DNA of 64,000 nt, from positions 62,001 through 126,000 of the forward strand of contig NZ_JADPQG010000010.1 in NCBI RefSeq assembly GCF_015687175.1. Reading direction: 5' to 3'. How positions within the stretch are numbered: position 1 is the stretch's first letter; every line of letters begins with the position of its first letter. Below are positions 36,979 through 47,683 of this stretch, one piece after another. Origin of the DNA: Reinekea sp. G2M2-21. GTDB lineage: Bacteria; Pseudomonadota; Gammaproteobacteria; Pseudomonadales; Natronospirillaceae. A model generated the notes under the pieces. It was not told the origin of the DNA. It saw only the letters and a list, made by a program, of their open reading frames with translations, and ran no database searches. The translations under genes and the position numbers were made by a program.

Positions 36979-37893
36979 TTACTGTGACCGTTCACCTACG
37001 AACAGCGACTGAAATTCGTTTAGTTCCCGCAGCGGTTCGAGCATAACTTCCGACATGATGTCATCACGATAGGTTTCGTTACGGTGTATCGACTGTTCAA
37101 CGTTTTTCAGTGCGTCTTCAAAATACCCCATAGTGCAATAGGCACAGGCCAGTTGATAATAGGCATGCGCGTTTTCAGGGTTGATCATCAAGGCCTGGTT
37201 GCACAGATTTACCGCCCATTGCGACTCGTTCAGCTCCAGCACGGCATCCGCTTTGTAGGTCAGTGCTTCGCTGTCTTCCGGGCTTTGCTTGAGAATCTGG
37301 TCGTATATCTGGATCTTCGACGACGGGTTGTTTTCCTGCTGGGCGCGCAACCACAGCGACTGAATTTCCTTGGTTTGCTCCAACGCTTCCCGGTTTTCCT
37401 CAATGTCCTGCGTTTTCAGACGCAACTGTTTCTCGATATTAGCCAAACGGCTTTCGTATTCGGTAATCAACTTGGCGATTTCCTCATTGGCGAAAGAATG
37501 CACCCGTTCTTTGATGTCGCGAATCGAGGTCCAGCCCACAATAACCAGAATCGAACTGGCGGCGGCCACAAGGTAAAAGAAATAGGTTACGGTATCGGTC
37601 GCGTAGGAGACCGCCCGGTCGACGGACTTATGTTCGCGGTCGAGAATCTGCTGGATAATGTCGGCCCGCTGATTTCCAAGGTCCGTTCGCAACTGCTTTA
37701 ATTCATCGAGCACGTAGCGTTCAACGAAAGCGTTGTACAACGGTTCCTCGAGCGCATTGACTGTCTGTTCCAGTTCGGCATTGGTTGGCGTAGCAGCATC
37801 GTCAGCTGAGTTATCCTGCCCCTCATCGGCTGCCAATAGCCCAAACGGCCAAAGACAGACGATGAACAGGAAGTACCTTACGACGCCAGGCAT
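36979..37893 (-). CDS. Membrane-anchored coiled-coil/TPR protein at the end of the ectoine cluster
   Basis: 304 aa. Signal peptide (VVRYFLFIVCLWPFGLLAADE), an acidic periplasmic region, one transmembrane helix near 105-122 (YFFYLVAAASSILVIVGW), a cytoplasmic coiled coil (~128-180), then TPR-like repeats (EDSEALTYKADAVLEL, PENAHAYYQLACAYCTMGYFEDAL). It overlaps the aspartate kinase gene by 16 bp, so it is read with the ectoine genes. I know no such protein as a standard part of ect operons. Function unknown; a scaffold or envelope-stress sensor is a guess. Confidence 0.8.
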   Translation of the reverse strand: MPGVVRYFLFIVCLWPFGLLAADEGQDNSADDAATPTNAELEQTVNALEEPLYNAFVERYVLDELKQLRTDLGNQRADIIQQILDREHKSVDRAVSYATDTVTYFFYLVAAASSILVIVGWTSIRDIKERVHSFANEEIAKLITEYESRLANIEKQLRLKTQDIEENREALEQTKEIQSLWLRAQQENNPSSKIQIYDQILKQSPEDSEALTYKADAVLELNESQWAVNLCNQALMINPENAHAYYQLACAYCTMGYFEDALKNVEQSIHRNETYRDDIMSEVMLEPLRELNEFQSLFVGERSQ

Positions 37894-39317
37894 ATAGCAC
37901 GCCCGTGATCATGAACTTCCACCAGCGATTTATGCAATGCTTTCACGGCATTGGCATAATCGGTTTCGTGCACGACAAACTGCACGTCGACCTGACGCAT
38001 GCACTGGTGTACGGAGAGAATACCGATTCCAGCGTCCGAAATCGCCTGCGCTGTCTGTGCCAGCAATCCGTTGATCTTCAGATCGCTGCCAATGGCTGAC
38101 ACAATGGCGACCTTAGTCTGATCTACTTCGGCTTCCGGAAATGTATTTTCCAGTTCGGTACGGATCCGACGGATGGTCTTCAAGTTGGTGCTCAGGTAAT
38201 GCGTCACAGTATTGGCATTAATGTCTTTCGACACGATGTGCGCTTTGTACCGTTTAATAATGCCAACAATTTTCGGATCGTAGATGTGAAATAGGCCCGC
38301 CATATCCTGATCGAACAACTCGAGCGCATAAATACCTTTGGTACCGGCAATAATTTCAACCCGCGGGGAATCGCTGACATAGTCCCCAGTAATGAGCGTA
38401 CCGGTGTGTTCCGGTTCAAAGGTGTTTTTCACCCGCAGCGGAATATTATTCTGACGCAAACCTTTAGCGGCTTTCGGGTGAATGGCTTCCATACCCAGGT
38501 TTGCTAATTGATCGGCCACATCATAGTTAGTGCGCCCAATGGGAACCGCATTGCTTTCACCAACCAAGCGTGGATCAGCACTGGAAAGGTGAAATTCTTT
38601 GTGGATCACGGCTTCAGTTGCGCCGGTTAAGACTGCCAGGCGCGAAAAGGTCATCTCACTGTAGCCGCGGTTGAATGACAGCATAAGACCGTCGGCACTG
38701 TGAGCATAACCGGTCACGATAGGCAATTGATTACTCAGATCAATCTCGGCAAAGGCTTGCTGAATACGATCATCCAGTGACATGTGCGTCTTCGAGCGCC
38801 AGCCGGTCAGATCCACAAAACAGGCGTTCACACCATCTCGCTGCAACAGCCGAGCGGTATTCCAAGCGCTGTGTGCTTCGCCCAAACTGGCGAGCATTTC
38901 ACGCACCGTCGCCAGATGAGCGTCCAGCGCAAAGTGGCCATGGCGACACAGGCTCTGCAAATCGAGTAAGCATTTCTGAGCGTCGATCATGCGATCATTG
39001 ATAAACCGATTCGCCTCTTCCAGAGCTCTGCTATCACTGCCAAACAAATCCTCGTTGATGTGATACATATCGAGTTTCAGCGCAGACAGTGCATCGTTCC
39101 AGCTGTCATCCTGCATACTGCTGGCAAATAATTTGTAGACGCCCGGCTGGCCGTTCTTTTTGCTTTCCAGTAGTTTGTCGGTGATGCCACCATAGGCACT
39201 GACCACGAAAACCCTCTGATACAGGTTGTCGGCCAAGGCCGGTTTAAACACTATGTTATCCCGAACCGACTCGTAGTCGCTCATGGAGGTACCGCCAATT
39301 TTTTCTATTGTGTGCAT
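37878..39317 (-). CDS. ask_ect: Ectoine-pathway aspartate kinase Ask_Ect
   Basis: 479 aa. It phosphorylates aspartate at the start of the route to L-aspartate semialdehyde. The N terminus HTIEKIGGTSMSDYESV is the aspartokinase K-x-GGTS motif, and ACT domains fill the C terminus (TKVAIVSAIGSDLKINGLLAQTAQAI). Ectoine-linked kinases form their own clade and are released from normal lysine/threonine feedback. It lies 13 bp after ectD. AGGGGAAACC precedes ATG 39317. Confidence 0.92.
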   Translation of the reverse strand: MHTIEKIGGTSMSDYESVRDNIVFKPALADNLYQRVFVVSAYGGITDKLLESKKNGQPGVYKLFASSMQDDSWNDALSALKLDMYHINEDLFGSDSRALEEANRFINDRMIDAQKCLLDLQSLCRHGHFALDAHLATVREMLASLGEAHSAWNTARLLQRDGVNACFVDLTGWRSKTHMSLDDRIQQAFAEIDLSNQLPIVTGYAHSADGLMLSFNRGYSEMTFSRLAVLTGATEAVIHKEFHLSSADPRLVGESNAVPIGRTNYDVADQLANLGMEAIHPKAAKGLRQNNIPLRVKNTFEPEHTGTLITGDYVSDSPRVEIIAGTKGIYALELFDQDMAGLFHIYDPKIVGIIKRYKAHIVSKDINANTVTHYLSTNLKTIRRIRTELENTFPEAEVDQTKVAIVSAIGSDLKINGLLAQTAQAISDAGIGILSVHQCMRQVDVQFVVHETDYANAVKALHKSLVEVHDHGRAICLAS

Positions 39318-39330
39318 GGTTTCCCCTGAT

Positions 39331-40257
39331 TTAAAAATGTAACTGTTGATGTTGCGCGCGAATGGGCTGAATCAGACGACGCGTCGCCATGAATTCAGGC
39401 CGTGCCGGCATCCCCGAGTAAGGTTCACGGGGCCGGTTCGATACTGCGTTGTAAACAAACACGGCATTACGTCTGGGCAGTGGCGAAAGGTTATTGCTGG
39501 AACCGTGCATCAGATTACAGTCGTACAAAATAACGCTGCCTTTCTTTGCCGAGATCGCATCAACGCCGTTAATGTCTGCCAAAATCTGAATGTCATCTTG
39601 GCGCGGCAAACCCGCGTGCTGTTCGCGCATGGTGTGTAAATAATTATTTTCCGGTGTCTCGCCCGGACAGCTGACAAATGATTTATGCGACCCTGGCAGC
39701 ACCATAATCGGTGCGTTAGTCAGTTGGTTTTCGGTCAACACAAGTGCTAAAGACAAGGTTCGCATTCGGGGCAGACCATCTTCCACATGCCAGGTTTCAA
39801 AATCGGAATGCCAGAATGAACTTTGACCGACAAAGGGCGCCTTAAATGTCAGGCGTGACTGATGCAGATACACATCATCCGCCAACACCTGTTGAGCGAT
39901 TGACACCAAACGGGTGTCTTTAGACAACGCACTATAAAGAGCATGCTGCGCATGTATACCGTAAAAAGACCGAATATCACCGTGTTCATCGATCGATACA
40001 TTGTCGTTTTCGCTGTTGCGAAAGGCTTGCTGCCACAGCGTGACTTCGTCGATGAGGCGCTCTATTTCAGCGTTATTGAACAGGTTATCCAGCACCAGAT
40101 AACCTTGCTGTTGGTAGCGCTCCAACTGATTCTGAGTCAGCCCCCCGTCGCGATCCGGCTCGCCATAGACTATCGGGTCATAGCGCGACTGAATCCCACA
40201 GTCGGCACCGTGACGGGATGGATACAGATCAACGTCGGCGCCTACATTGGCGTTCAT
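39331..40257 (-). CDS. ectD: Ectoine 5-hydroxylase
   Basis: 308 aa, the typical EctD length. A Fe(II)/2-oxoglutarate dioxygenase making 5-hydroxyectoine. The iron triad is visible as FWHSDFETWHVEDGLPRM (HxD) and LMHGSSNNLSP (distal His); the N-terminal region carries LTQNQLERYQQQGYLVLDNLF. AAGGTAGCAAC precedes ATG 40257, 10 bp after ectC. Hydroxyectoine often protects against heat and drying. Confidence 0.96.
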   Translation of the reverse strand: MNANVGADVDLYPSRHGADCGIQSRYDPIVYGEPDRDGGLTQNQLERYQQQGYLVLDNLFNNAEIERLIDEVTLWQQAFRNSENDNVSIDEHGDIRSFYGIHAQHALYSALSKDTRLVSIAQQVLADDVYLHQSRLTFKAPFVGQSSFWHSDFETWHVEDGLPRMRTLSLALVLTENQLTNAPIMVLPGSHKSFVSCPGETPENNYLHTMREQHAGLPRQDDIQILADINGVDAISAKKGSVILYDCNLMHGSSNNLSPLPRRNAVFVYNAVSNRPREPYSGMPARPEFMATRRLIQPIRAQHQQLHF

Positions 40258-40266
40258 GTTGCTACC

Positions 40267-40668
40267 TTAGCTGATCGCTTCCGCATCGAGTTCGTACGCA
40301 CCTTCGGCGTTGTGGACTTCCTTGCCGTTCAAGGGTGGATTAAACACACAGGCCATTTTCATTTCTTTAAACGCGCGCAAAATGTGTTTGTCGTGCTTGT
40401 CCAAGATGTAGATCGTGCCCGGCTGAATCGGGTATTTTTTACCGTCGGCCATAGTTTCGACTTCGCCTTCGCCGCTGATGCAATAGACCGACTCCAAATG
40501 GTTCTGATAATGCATTTGGAAATCGGCACCAGTATAAATCGTCGTGATATGAAATGAGAAACCCATGTTATCGTCTTTCAAAAGCAGGCGGGTACTGTCC
40601 CAGTTGCCATCGGGTGAGACGATTTTACGGCCATCGGCCTGAGCTTGGTCCATGGTTCTGACAATCAT
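40267..40668 (-). CDS. ectC: Ectoine synthase
   Basis: 133 aa cupin that closes N-gamma-acetyl-diaminobutyrate to ectoine. [20 protein letters not shown] is the family N terminus, and [20 protein letters not shown] plus [34 protein letters not shown] hold the iron-binding and catalytic region. ATG 40668 is chosen with GGAG eight bases upstream; the frame extends to 40725 without homology. Confidence 0.97.
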   Translation of the reverse strand: MIVRTMDQAQADGRKIVSPDGNWDSTRLLLKDDNMGFSFHITTIYTGADFQMHYQNHLESVYCISGEGEVETMADGKKYPIQPGTIYILDKHDKHILRAFKEMKMACVFNPPLNGKEVHNAEGAYELDAEAIS

Positions 40669-40730
40669 ATTTTTCTCCATAAAAAGGCACGCCCGTGAGA
40701 GAGGAGTCAACACGTGCGCGCTCAAAAAAG

Positions 40731-42065
<1,335 letters not shown>

Positions 42066-42075
42066 TTACTCCAGC

Positions 42076-42570
42076 TTATTGATTAAAAGGACCAATGCGG
42101 ACAAGACGTTCACTGTCATGTTCGCCATTAAAATGAGTCATGGTGTCGAGGTATGCAGACCGTGACAGCTCGACCTGTCTGCGTTCTGCAAATCGGGTAA
42201 ACAGCGCCCAGGAAGCCTGGTTATCGTCTGTGATGGTGGTTTCCAGGTATCGAATGCCAGTCAGATTCGGCCGCGCCAACAAGTGTTCCAGCATCTGCGT
42301 GGCCAGCCCCTGCCCGCGAGCAGAATCATCAATAGCAACCTGCCAGACAAACAACGTATCGGGCTGTTCTGGCTGTACATAACCACTGATAAACCCCACG
42401 ACCTGACCGCCGGACTTGGCTATGACAGATGTCTGCGCAAAATGGCCGCACTGCAGCAGATTGCAATAAGCGGAATTCACATCCAGTGGTGGGCAGCGCT
42501 GTATAAGCCGATAGACCTCATACCCATCCGATAACTCAGGAACCTGTAAATGGATCACGCTCTCCCCCAT
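42076..42570 (-). CDS. ectA: L-2,4-diaminobutyrate N-gamma-acetyltransferase
   Basis: 164 aa GNAT enzyme, second step of ectoine making. Family marks: PPLDVNSAYCNLLQCGHF, VWQVAIDDSARGQGLATQMLEHLLARP (acetyl-CoA loop) and YLETTITDDNQASWALFTRFA. It is the first gene of the ectABCD-ask operon, divergent from the ectR-like gene. ATG 42570 lacks a good ribosome site. Confidence 0.95.
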   Translation of the reverse strand: MGESVIHLQVPELSDGYEVYRLIQRCPPLDVNSAYCNLLQCGHFAQTSVIAKSGGQVVGFISGYVQPEQPDTLFVWQVAIDDSARGQGLATQMLEHLLARPNLTGIRYLETTITDDNQASWALFTRFAERRQVELSRSAYLDTMTHFNGEHDSERLVRIGPFNQ

Positions 42571-42811
42571 TTATTAAATTTAAGTCAATACTTTAGAAGA
42601 CTAAGCAATATTTTTGTGAAATATGTCTAAACTTCGAACTCTTCACCAAAAATATGGCTTTTTAGCTCATTAATTGAGCAATTCTTCAATATGGATATGC
42701 ATAGTACACTAAATAAAATTATTTTCCAGTCGCATTAGCTGTGCTATTTTGTAACGTAATCTATCGATATGCGGCCATTGACGGCTTTTAATCGGGTTTT
42801 TTGGGGTACTG
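42571..42811. promoter_or_regulatory. ect/ectR divergent control region
   Basis: 241 bp, strikingly AT-rich, between ectA and the ectR-like gene. It should hold the osmo-regulated ect promoter(s) on the minus strand and the EctR binding site. A loose dyad ATTAATTGAGCAATTCTTCAAT lies near 42671-42692. Exact boxes cannot be fixed by eye. Confidence 0.5.
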
Positions 42812-43393
42812 ATGTATACTTTTACTTTGACATCTAAAGATTATGACGAGCTTCCTGTGGAAAAAATTGAAGAAGTACTGGTTTCGTTACGTCGGGTAAT
42901 CCGGGCCACCGATCTGCACTCCAAACATTTGGCTAAGACAACAGGCCTGACAGCGCCGCAGATATTGCTGTTACAGACCATCCGTAATAAAGGCGAAATG
43001 ACTATTGGTGAACTGGCCAGCATCATGAATTTAAGCCAAGCGACGGTCACGACCATTATCGACCGCCTTGAAAAACGCGAGCTGGTCATGCGCGAGCGAT
43101 CCACCACTGACAAGCGCAAGGTGTTTGCATTGTTAACGGATAATGGACACGAAGTATTGAAATCAGCACCGATCCCGCTGCAGGATCAGTTTGCGCGCCA
43201 GTTTGCGGATTTGCAGGAATGGGAACAGACCATGATTATCGCGTCTCTGCAACGCATCGCTTACATGATGGATGCCCAGCATATCGACGCGTCACCGGTA
43301 TTGGATGTTGGTCTGCTCGACCGCCAGGATACCTCCATCGACAAACACGATGCCTTTACGATGGACAGCTTCGGCCAGGCCAATAAAGAGTAA
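42812..43393 (+). CDS. ectR: EctR-like MarR family regulator of ectoine genes
   Basis: 193 aa: a MarR winged helix (APQILLLQTIRNKGEMTIGELASIMNLSQATVTTIIDRLEKRELVMRERSTTDKRKVFALLTDNG) with long extensions at both ends, as in EctR1 of methylotrophs. Its divergent position next to ectA matches known ectR genes, which repress ect expression at low salt. GGGGTACTG precedes ATG 42812. The symbol rests on context as much as sequence. Confidence 0.85.
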   Translation: MYTFTLTSKDYDELPVEKIEEVLVSLRRVIRATDLHSKHLAKTTGLTAPQILLLQTIRNKGEMTIGELASIMNLSQATVTTIIDRLEKRELVMRERSTTDKRKVFALLTDNGHEVLKSAPIPLQDQFARQFADLQEWEQTMIIASLQRIAYMMDAQHIDASPVLDVGLLDRQDTSIDKHDAFTMDSFGQANKE

Positions 43394-43485
43394 CCTAGTC
43401 TAACGTTGTGTGCAGTTGTTACCGCGAGAGCGGTTGTACCGGATGGTACTGGCTTAAGGGTGTTTGGATTTCTCGAAGTTTTTTC

Positions 43486-43855
43486 TTTCCAAGGGGAGAT
43501 CCCCTTGATCCGGCCTTCACCAGAGGTGAAGTCGTTAAAATCGAATCGAAGCCCATTGGGGTTTCGCTTTTAATCGATTTTAACCCCCCCCTTCTGTCGC
43601 CCGCTTTGGTTTTCTTCCATGCCGGACACTTTCTTCGAACGGTCGCTTGAGCGTGCGTCCCTGCACGCGCGGCGCTTCCAAGGGCATCCATGCCCTTGAA
43701 TCCGTTGCGATGTGTCTGTCATGTCAGCCAAAGCAGATGCGACGAAACAGTTATTTACGCCAGTCTTTCGTACATAGAATTTAGAGGTTGGTTTTATCTA
43801 TCGAGAAAGTAACTCTTGCTACGGTTTTCTCCGCCTTTCAAACGACCACACGAAG
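43486..43855 (+). repeat. Dispersed repeat R3, copy B (core)
   Basis: 370-bp core with all five hairpins: CAAGGGGA..TCCCCTTG; CTTCACC (43515) with GGTGAAG (43525); GTTAAAATCGA (43534) with TCGATTTTAAC (43574), enclosing CGAAGCCC (43547) with GGGTTTCG (43559, one G-T pair); GCGTGCG (43651) with TGCACGC (43662, one G-T pair); CAAGGGCAT (43679) with ATGCCCTTG (43690). A partial leader (GGCTTAAGGGTGTTTGG) precedes it. It is in the 936-bp gap between ectR and the EAL gene, where no coding gene is seen. Confidence 0.9.
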
Positions 43856-43959
43856 CAATTTCCGTCTCACAGGTTGGTCAAGCAGGGATGCTTGAATAAG
43901 AGAGCCGGATACGTCGGTCCTTGACAGCGAGAACGCCCCATTGCAACCGAGTCCACAGA

Positions 43960-44140
43960 TGAAGCAAATGCCGAAGATATATACTGCACCTGCTCAGGCA
44001 AGTACCATTCGGGATCAAAGGGATCTCCCCTTGGAAAGGAAAAACTCAAAGAGATTCTTCTTCGAGAAACAAACCCGAATCATCGAAACGGTTTGGTACT
44101 CGACAGAAAACATTATCCAATTAAACCAAATCACTTAAGT
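43960..44140 (-). repeat. Dispersed repeat R3, inverted fragment D
   Basis: On the minus strand ACTTAAG, GGTTTAATTGGATA, TTTCTCGAAG and CCTTTCCAAGGGGAGATCC recall the leader and first hairpin of R3, but the match stops right after GATCC. It is followed by TATATCTTCGGCATTTGC, which in copy C lies in the leader. So this is a rearranged or decayed piece in opposite orientation, about 105 bp past copy B. Confidence 0.65.
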
Positions 44141-44329
44141 CACCTCCCGGCTCTATCCAGTGCCAGTGTCAAAAAACGTTCGTCCTGTTTCATTTTGTAG
44201 CAACACTCGAAGCTCGTCATTTTTCAGCTATAGTCAAAATGATTTTCATCAACACCTTGGCCGTCAAACGACGTTCAATGTGTGATGAAGTACTTGTTGC
44301 CAGCACAGACGCTAACGGTGGAGCACATT

Positions 44330-45595
44330 ATGTCTCTCACGCCAAAGCTCACGGGTCGAACCAACCAGCTGTTCCCCAAAAAACCCGGAACCACAGACGG
44401 CGTATCCATTTTAATTGTGGACGACAGCCCTGTGCGGCTTCAGACCATTGCGTTCGTCCTGCAGGATATGGGCTATAAGCAAATCCAGATGGCCGCCAAT
44501 GGGCTGGAAGCCATTGAACGGATTGAACAGGGACCTACCGTCCATATTATCTTCACCGACTTGCAGATGCCCGAATGCGATGGCCTGGAACTCATCGAAC
44601 ATCTGGGTCAAAGGCAATATGACGGCAGCATCATCATTCACTCACAGATGGAAAAACGCATCGTCGACCTCACCATAGAATTAGCAAGACGGCAGTCTTT
44701 GTATCTGGTGGGTTATCTGGATCAGAACCTGGAGCCGTCCGTCATTCAAACCATGATGGACCGCGCACTCCTCGCTGCGAGAAATTATAACGCCAGCGAC
44801 CTGGCGTCGCTGTCCAAGGAAATGATTTTACGGGCCATCGAAAATAAAAATATCGTGCCCTATTTCCAACCGAAAATAGATAATAAAACCGAAAGCGTGG
44901 TCGGCTTTGAAGTGTTATGCCGTTTGGTGCATCCGATCAGCAAAGAAATCATCACACCGGATCGCTTTATTGATGCCGCGGAACGCGCGGGTTTGATGAT
45001 GCTGCTGACATTAGCGCTGCTGGAAAAAGCGGCGCTCGAATTCAATTTACTGTGTGAGGAATTTCCCTACCTACCGCTGACCTTGGCGATTAATTTAAGC
45101 CCCGGTCAGTTGGACGATGACAAACTGCCCTCAACGTTTAACGACCTCTGCCAGATCTGTCAACTGCCCCCAACGCGCATCACATTGGAAATTACCGAGA
45201 CCGACCTTATCGAAAAAGACACCCGATTAAAAAATCTGGCTCGGTTGCGCATGATGGGGTTTGGCTGTTCGCTGGACGACTATGGCATGGGCTTCACCAG
45301 TTTGGCGCAACTTGAACACTACCCGTTTTCCGAAGTTAAGCTGGATCGTTCTTACATCAACAATATTGCCAGCGACCCCTACGCTCAGCAGTTGTGTGAA
45401 AAACTGGTGGACAAGTGCACCGCCAACCACATGCAAATGGTGGCCGAAGGATTGGAGCGTGCGGACGATGTCGAGTATCTGTCGCGTTATCACAACATCC
45501 ATCTGCAAGGTTATCTGTACTCTCCGCCGAAACCCTACACCGATATTCGACGCTGGCTACACAACTGGGAAGCACACCGCTCGATCAATCCGTAA
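44330..45595 (+). CDS. REC-EAL response regulator, c-di-GMP phosphodiesterase
   Basis: 421 aa. Receiver domain (residues ~25-140: ILIVDDSPVRLQTI, Asp in IFTDLQMPECDGL) and an EAL domain (~165-410). EAL motifs are FEVLCRL (EVL variant), AINLSPGQ, LEITETDL, SLDDYGMGFTS, VKLDRS, VAEGLE and LQGYLYS, so the catalytic acids and lysine are all present and it should degrade c-di-GMP. ATG 44330 follows GGTGGAG. The last 11 bp overlap the convergent DUF4198 gene. No kinase is adjacent. Confidence 0.9.
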   Translation: MSLTPKLTGRTNQLFPKKPGTTDGVSILIVDDSPVRLQTIAFVLQDMGYKQIQMAANGLEAIERIEQGPTVHIIFTDLQMPECDGLELIEHLGQRQYDGSIIIHSQMEKRIVDLTIELARRQSLYLVGYLDQNLEPSVIQTMMDRALLAARNYNASDLASLSKEMILRAIENKNIVPYFQPKIDNKTESVVGFEVLCRLVHPISKEIITPDRFIDAAERAGLMMLLTLALLEKAALEFNLLCEEFPYLPLTLAINLSPGQLDDDKLPSTFNDLCQICQLPPTRITLEITETDLIEKDTRLKNLARLRMMGFGCSLDDYGMGFTSLAQLEHYPFSEVKLDRSYINNIASDPYAQQLCEKLVDKCTANHMQMVAEGLERADDVEYLSRYHNIHLQGYLYSPPKPYTDIRRWLHNWEAHRSINP

Positions 45596-46364
45596 CGTTC
45601 AACCATTGGAAGGTGGTGGACGCCCAATCCGAATGCCAGCTCGCCTTATCTTTATTCGCAGCCGGATCAATCGGGTACAGCCGAATGGCATTCAACAAAT
45701 AGTGATTGTTTTCACTTAAGTCATCAAACCAAACCACGCCGTTGGCATCGGTCTGCGCAAGCCTGCTGTCTACCGCCCCATCAGCACGTTGTACAAATAA
45801 CCGAACCGGGAGATCCGCGGCGGGTTGATCACTGGCGAACAGTTGCGCTTTCAACTGTGTGTCCTGTTGCGCAATTACCCATTCGAATGCCAAGCCCACA
45901 CGACTATCCTGCCATGGCTGCTCTGGCGGGGTGAGTAATGCTTTCGCATAGCGACGGTAGCGTTCAATGACCTGGTCTTCGTCTGCCAGGGCGTCAGTGT
46001 TCACCTGCAAATGCTCTTTGCTCAGAAACGTCTCAAAGGCAGCCTTGTCTTCGTATTCAATGGTAAAGTCTGACGACTCCGTGACGGCAATGGTGGTACC
46101 AGCGCCCATCACCACCGACAGAGCCGGTTTGGCAGCGAAACGCGGCGTCAGCGGTCGGAGCTGACCATCACTGAATTGCGCAACCTGAGTCGCCATATCT
46201 GGCAGGTACACGTAAGGCGTGCCGGAGAATTCCATCCCGATGCGCCAATCGACCTGAACTGTTTCTCCCGGTACCGCCGTATAACGTTGTGGTTGCAGCC
46301 AGAACTCATGGGCCAGACAGGGCTCTATTGCGATCATCAGTAAAATAAGACAATGTTTGCTCAT
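45585..46364 (-). CDS. Periplasmic DUF4198 protein (metal-uptake associated)
   Basis: 259 aa. Signal peptide (MSKHCLILLMIAIEPCLA) and mature start HEFWLQPQRYTAVPGETVQV, typical of DUF4198, a family of two Ig-like beta domains tied to nickel/cobalt uptake (NikK-type). C-terminal LPVRLFVQ...TDANGVVWFDDL is its second domain. The mature N-terminal His could bind metal. It starts 28 bp from the divergent HupE/UreJ-like gene. Confidence 0.85.
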   Translation of the reverse strand: MSKHCLILLMIAIEPCLAHEFWLQPQRYTAVPGETVQVDWRIGMEFSGTPYVYLPDMATQVAQFSDGQLRPLTPRFAAKPALSVVMGAGTTIAVTESSDFTIEYEDKAAFETFLSKEHLQVNTDALADEDQVIERYRRYAKALLTPPEQPWQDSRVGLAFEWVIAQQDTQLKAQLFASDQPAADLPVRLFVQRADGAVDSRLAQTDANGVVWFDDLSENNHYLLNAIRLYPIDPAANKDKASWHSDWASTTFQWLNVTD

Positions 46365-46392
46365 AACGCCCTCTGTGTAAGGAAGAAATCCA

Positions 46393-47532
46393 TTGAAGTT
46401 GCGACAGAATACCCGATTCCAACCCGTTGTTCAGTCCTGCCTTATACTGTTGCTGGTACTCTGTGGCAGCGCGCGTGCTCATGAGATCAACCCTGTGGTT
46501 ATCGATGCGCTGGTACTCGATGATAACCATATCCAATTCACGCTAACTCTTAACCTGGAAGCGCAGATCACCGATATTGCCGCTACCCACAGTGACAGCA
46601 GTGAAGCCCCCAATGCCAGCAGCTATCAACAATTACGCGCGCTGGAAGCGAACGGTTTACTGCAGGCAGCGAAACCTTGGTTAGCGCAACTCACCCGTGA
46701 CATGCGCTTCACATCAAAACAAGAGATCGCACTGGAATTAACCAGTGTCCGCATCGATGACATCGGCGACATTAACATTGCGCGCGACAGCATCGTGGCC
46801 TTAACCACCAAGCAGCCCATCACGGAAGACTGGCAACTGGACTGGCCAGAGTCGTTCGGTCCAGCCGCATTCCGGTTAAGCACGAACGAGGCGCAAGACG
46901 TGTTTACCGCTTATTTGTTTGAAGGTAGATCCACCGGGACTATCGCAATGGCAAATCTTCTGACCGTCTCAGCCTGGCAGGTTTTTCTGGATTATATCCC
47001 CGTCGGTTTTGCGCATATCGTCCCGTTGGGCGTCGATCATATTCTGTTTGTCATCGGACTTTATTTGTTCAGTACACATTGGCGCCCCCTGCTATGGCAA
47101 GTCTCCGCTTTTACCATTGCGCACACCCTGACTCTGGCGTTAAGTATGCTCGGCGTGTTGCGTGTCCCCGCGTCCATCGTGGAGCCTATCATTGCGGCGT
47201 CAATCGTTTACATCGCGATCGAAAACATCCTCTTCACCAAAATGCATTGGTGGCGCCCATTAGTTATTTTTGGATTTGGTCTGATCCACGGTCTTGGTTT
47301 TGCCAGCGTATTGACCGACTTCGGGCTCAGCCCGGCGTCGTTTATCGGCGGGTTACTCGGCTTTAATGTCGGCGTCGAACTCGGTCAGCTGAGCGTGATT
47401 GCGGCCTGCTTTGCACTGGTTGGTTTCTGGTTTCGACACAAAGCCTGGTACCGGTCGGTTATCGTCGTTAACGCCTCAGTGGCGATCAGTCTGGTTGGCA
47501 GTTTCTGGTTTGTGCAACGGGTCTTTTTTTAA
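46393..47532 (+). CDS. HupE/UreJ-like membrane protein
   Basis: 379 aa: signal peptide ending GSARA, mature start HEINPVVIDALVLDDNHI, a ~190-residue periplasmic part, then six or seven membrane helices with FAHIVPLGVDHILFVIGLYLF, AFTIAHTLTLALSML and FGFGLIHGLGFASVLTDFG, which is the HupE/UreJ_2 pattern with membrane His residues for metal (Ni-type) transport. TTG 46393 has GGAAG upstream. Pairing with DUF4198 supports a metal role; the metal is not known. Confidence 0.85.
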   Translation: MKLRQNTRFQPVVQSCLILLLVLCGSARAHEINPVVIDALVLDDNHIQFTLTLNLEAQITDIAATHSDSSEAPNASSYQQLRALEANGLLQAAKPWLAQLTRDMRFTSKQEIALELTSVRIDDIGDINIARDSIVALTTKQPITEDWQLDWPESFGPAAFRLSTNEAQDVFTAYLFEGRSTGTIAMANLLTVSAWQVFLDYIPVGFAHIVPLGVDHILFVIGLYLFSTHWRPLLWQVSAFTIAHTLTLALSMLGVLRVPASIVEPIIAASIVYIAIENILFTKMHWWRPLVIFGFGLIHGLGFASVLTDFGLSPASFIGGLLGFNVGVELGQLSVIAACFALVGFWFRHKAWYRSVIVVNASVAISLVGSFWFVQRVFF

Positions 47533-47683
47533 ACCAACTGAATAAAACCAACGTTCTCAAAGGAGACTAATAACCCTGCTAAAAACATGGTCATATTTGC
47601 ACTCTAATCATAATGATTAATTTGTCAGGCAGAACAAAGCGGTCTACGTTTATGGTTCATTGACCAGAAAAGGAGGGCGTGCA

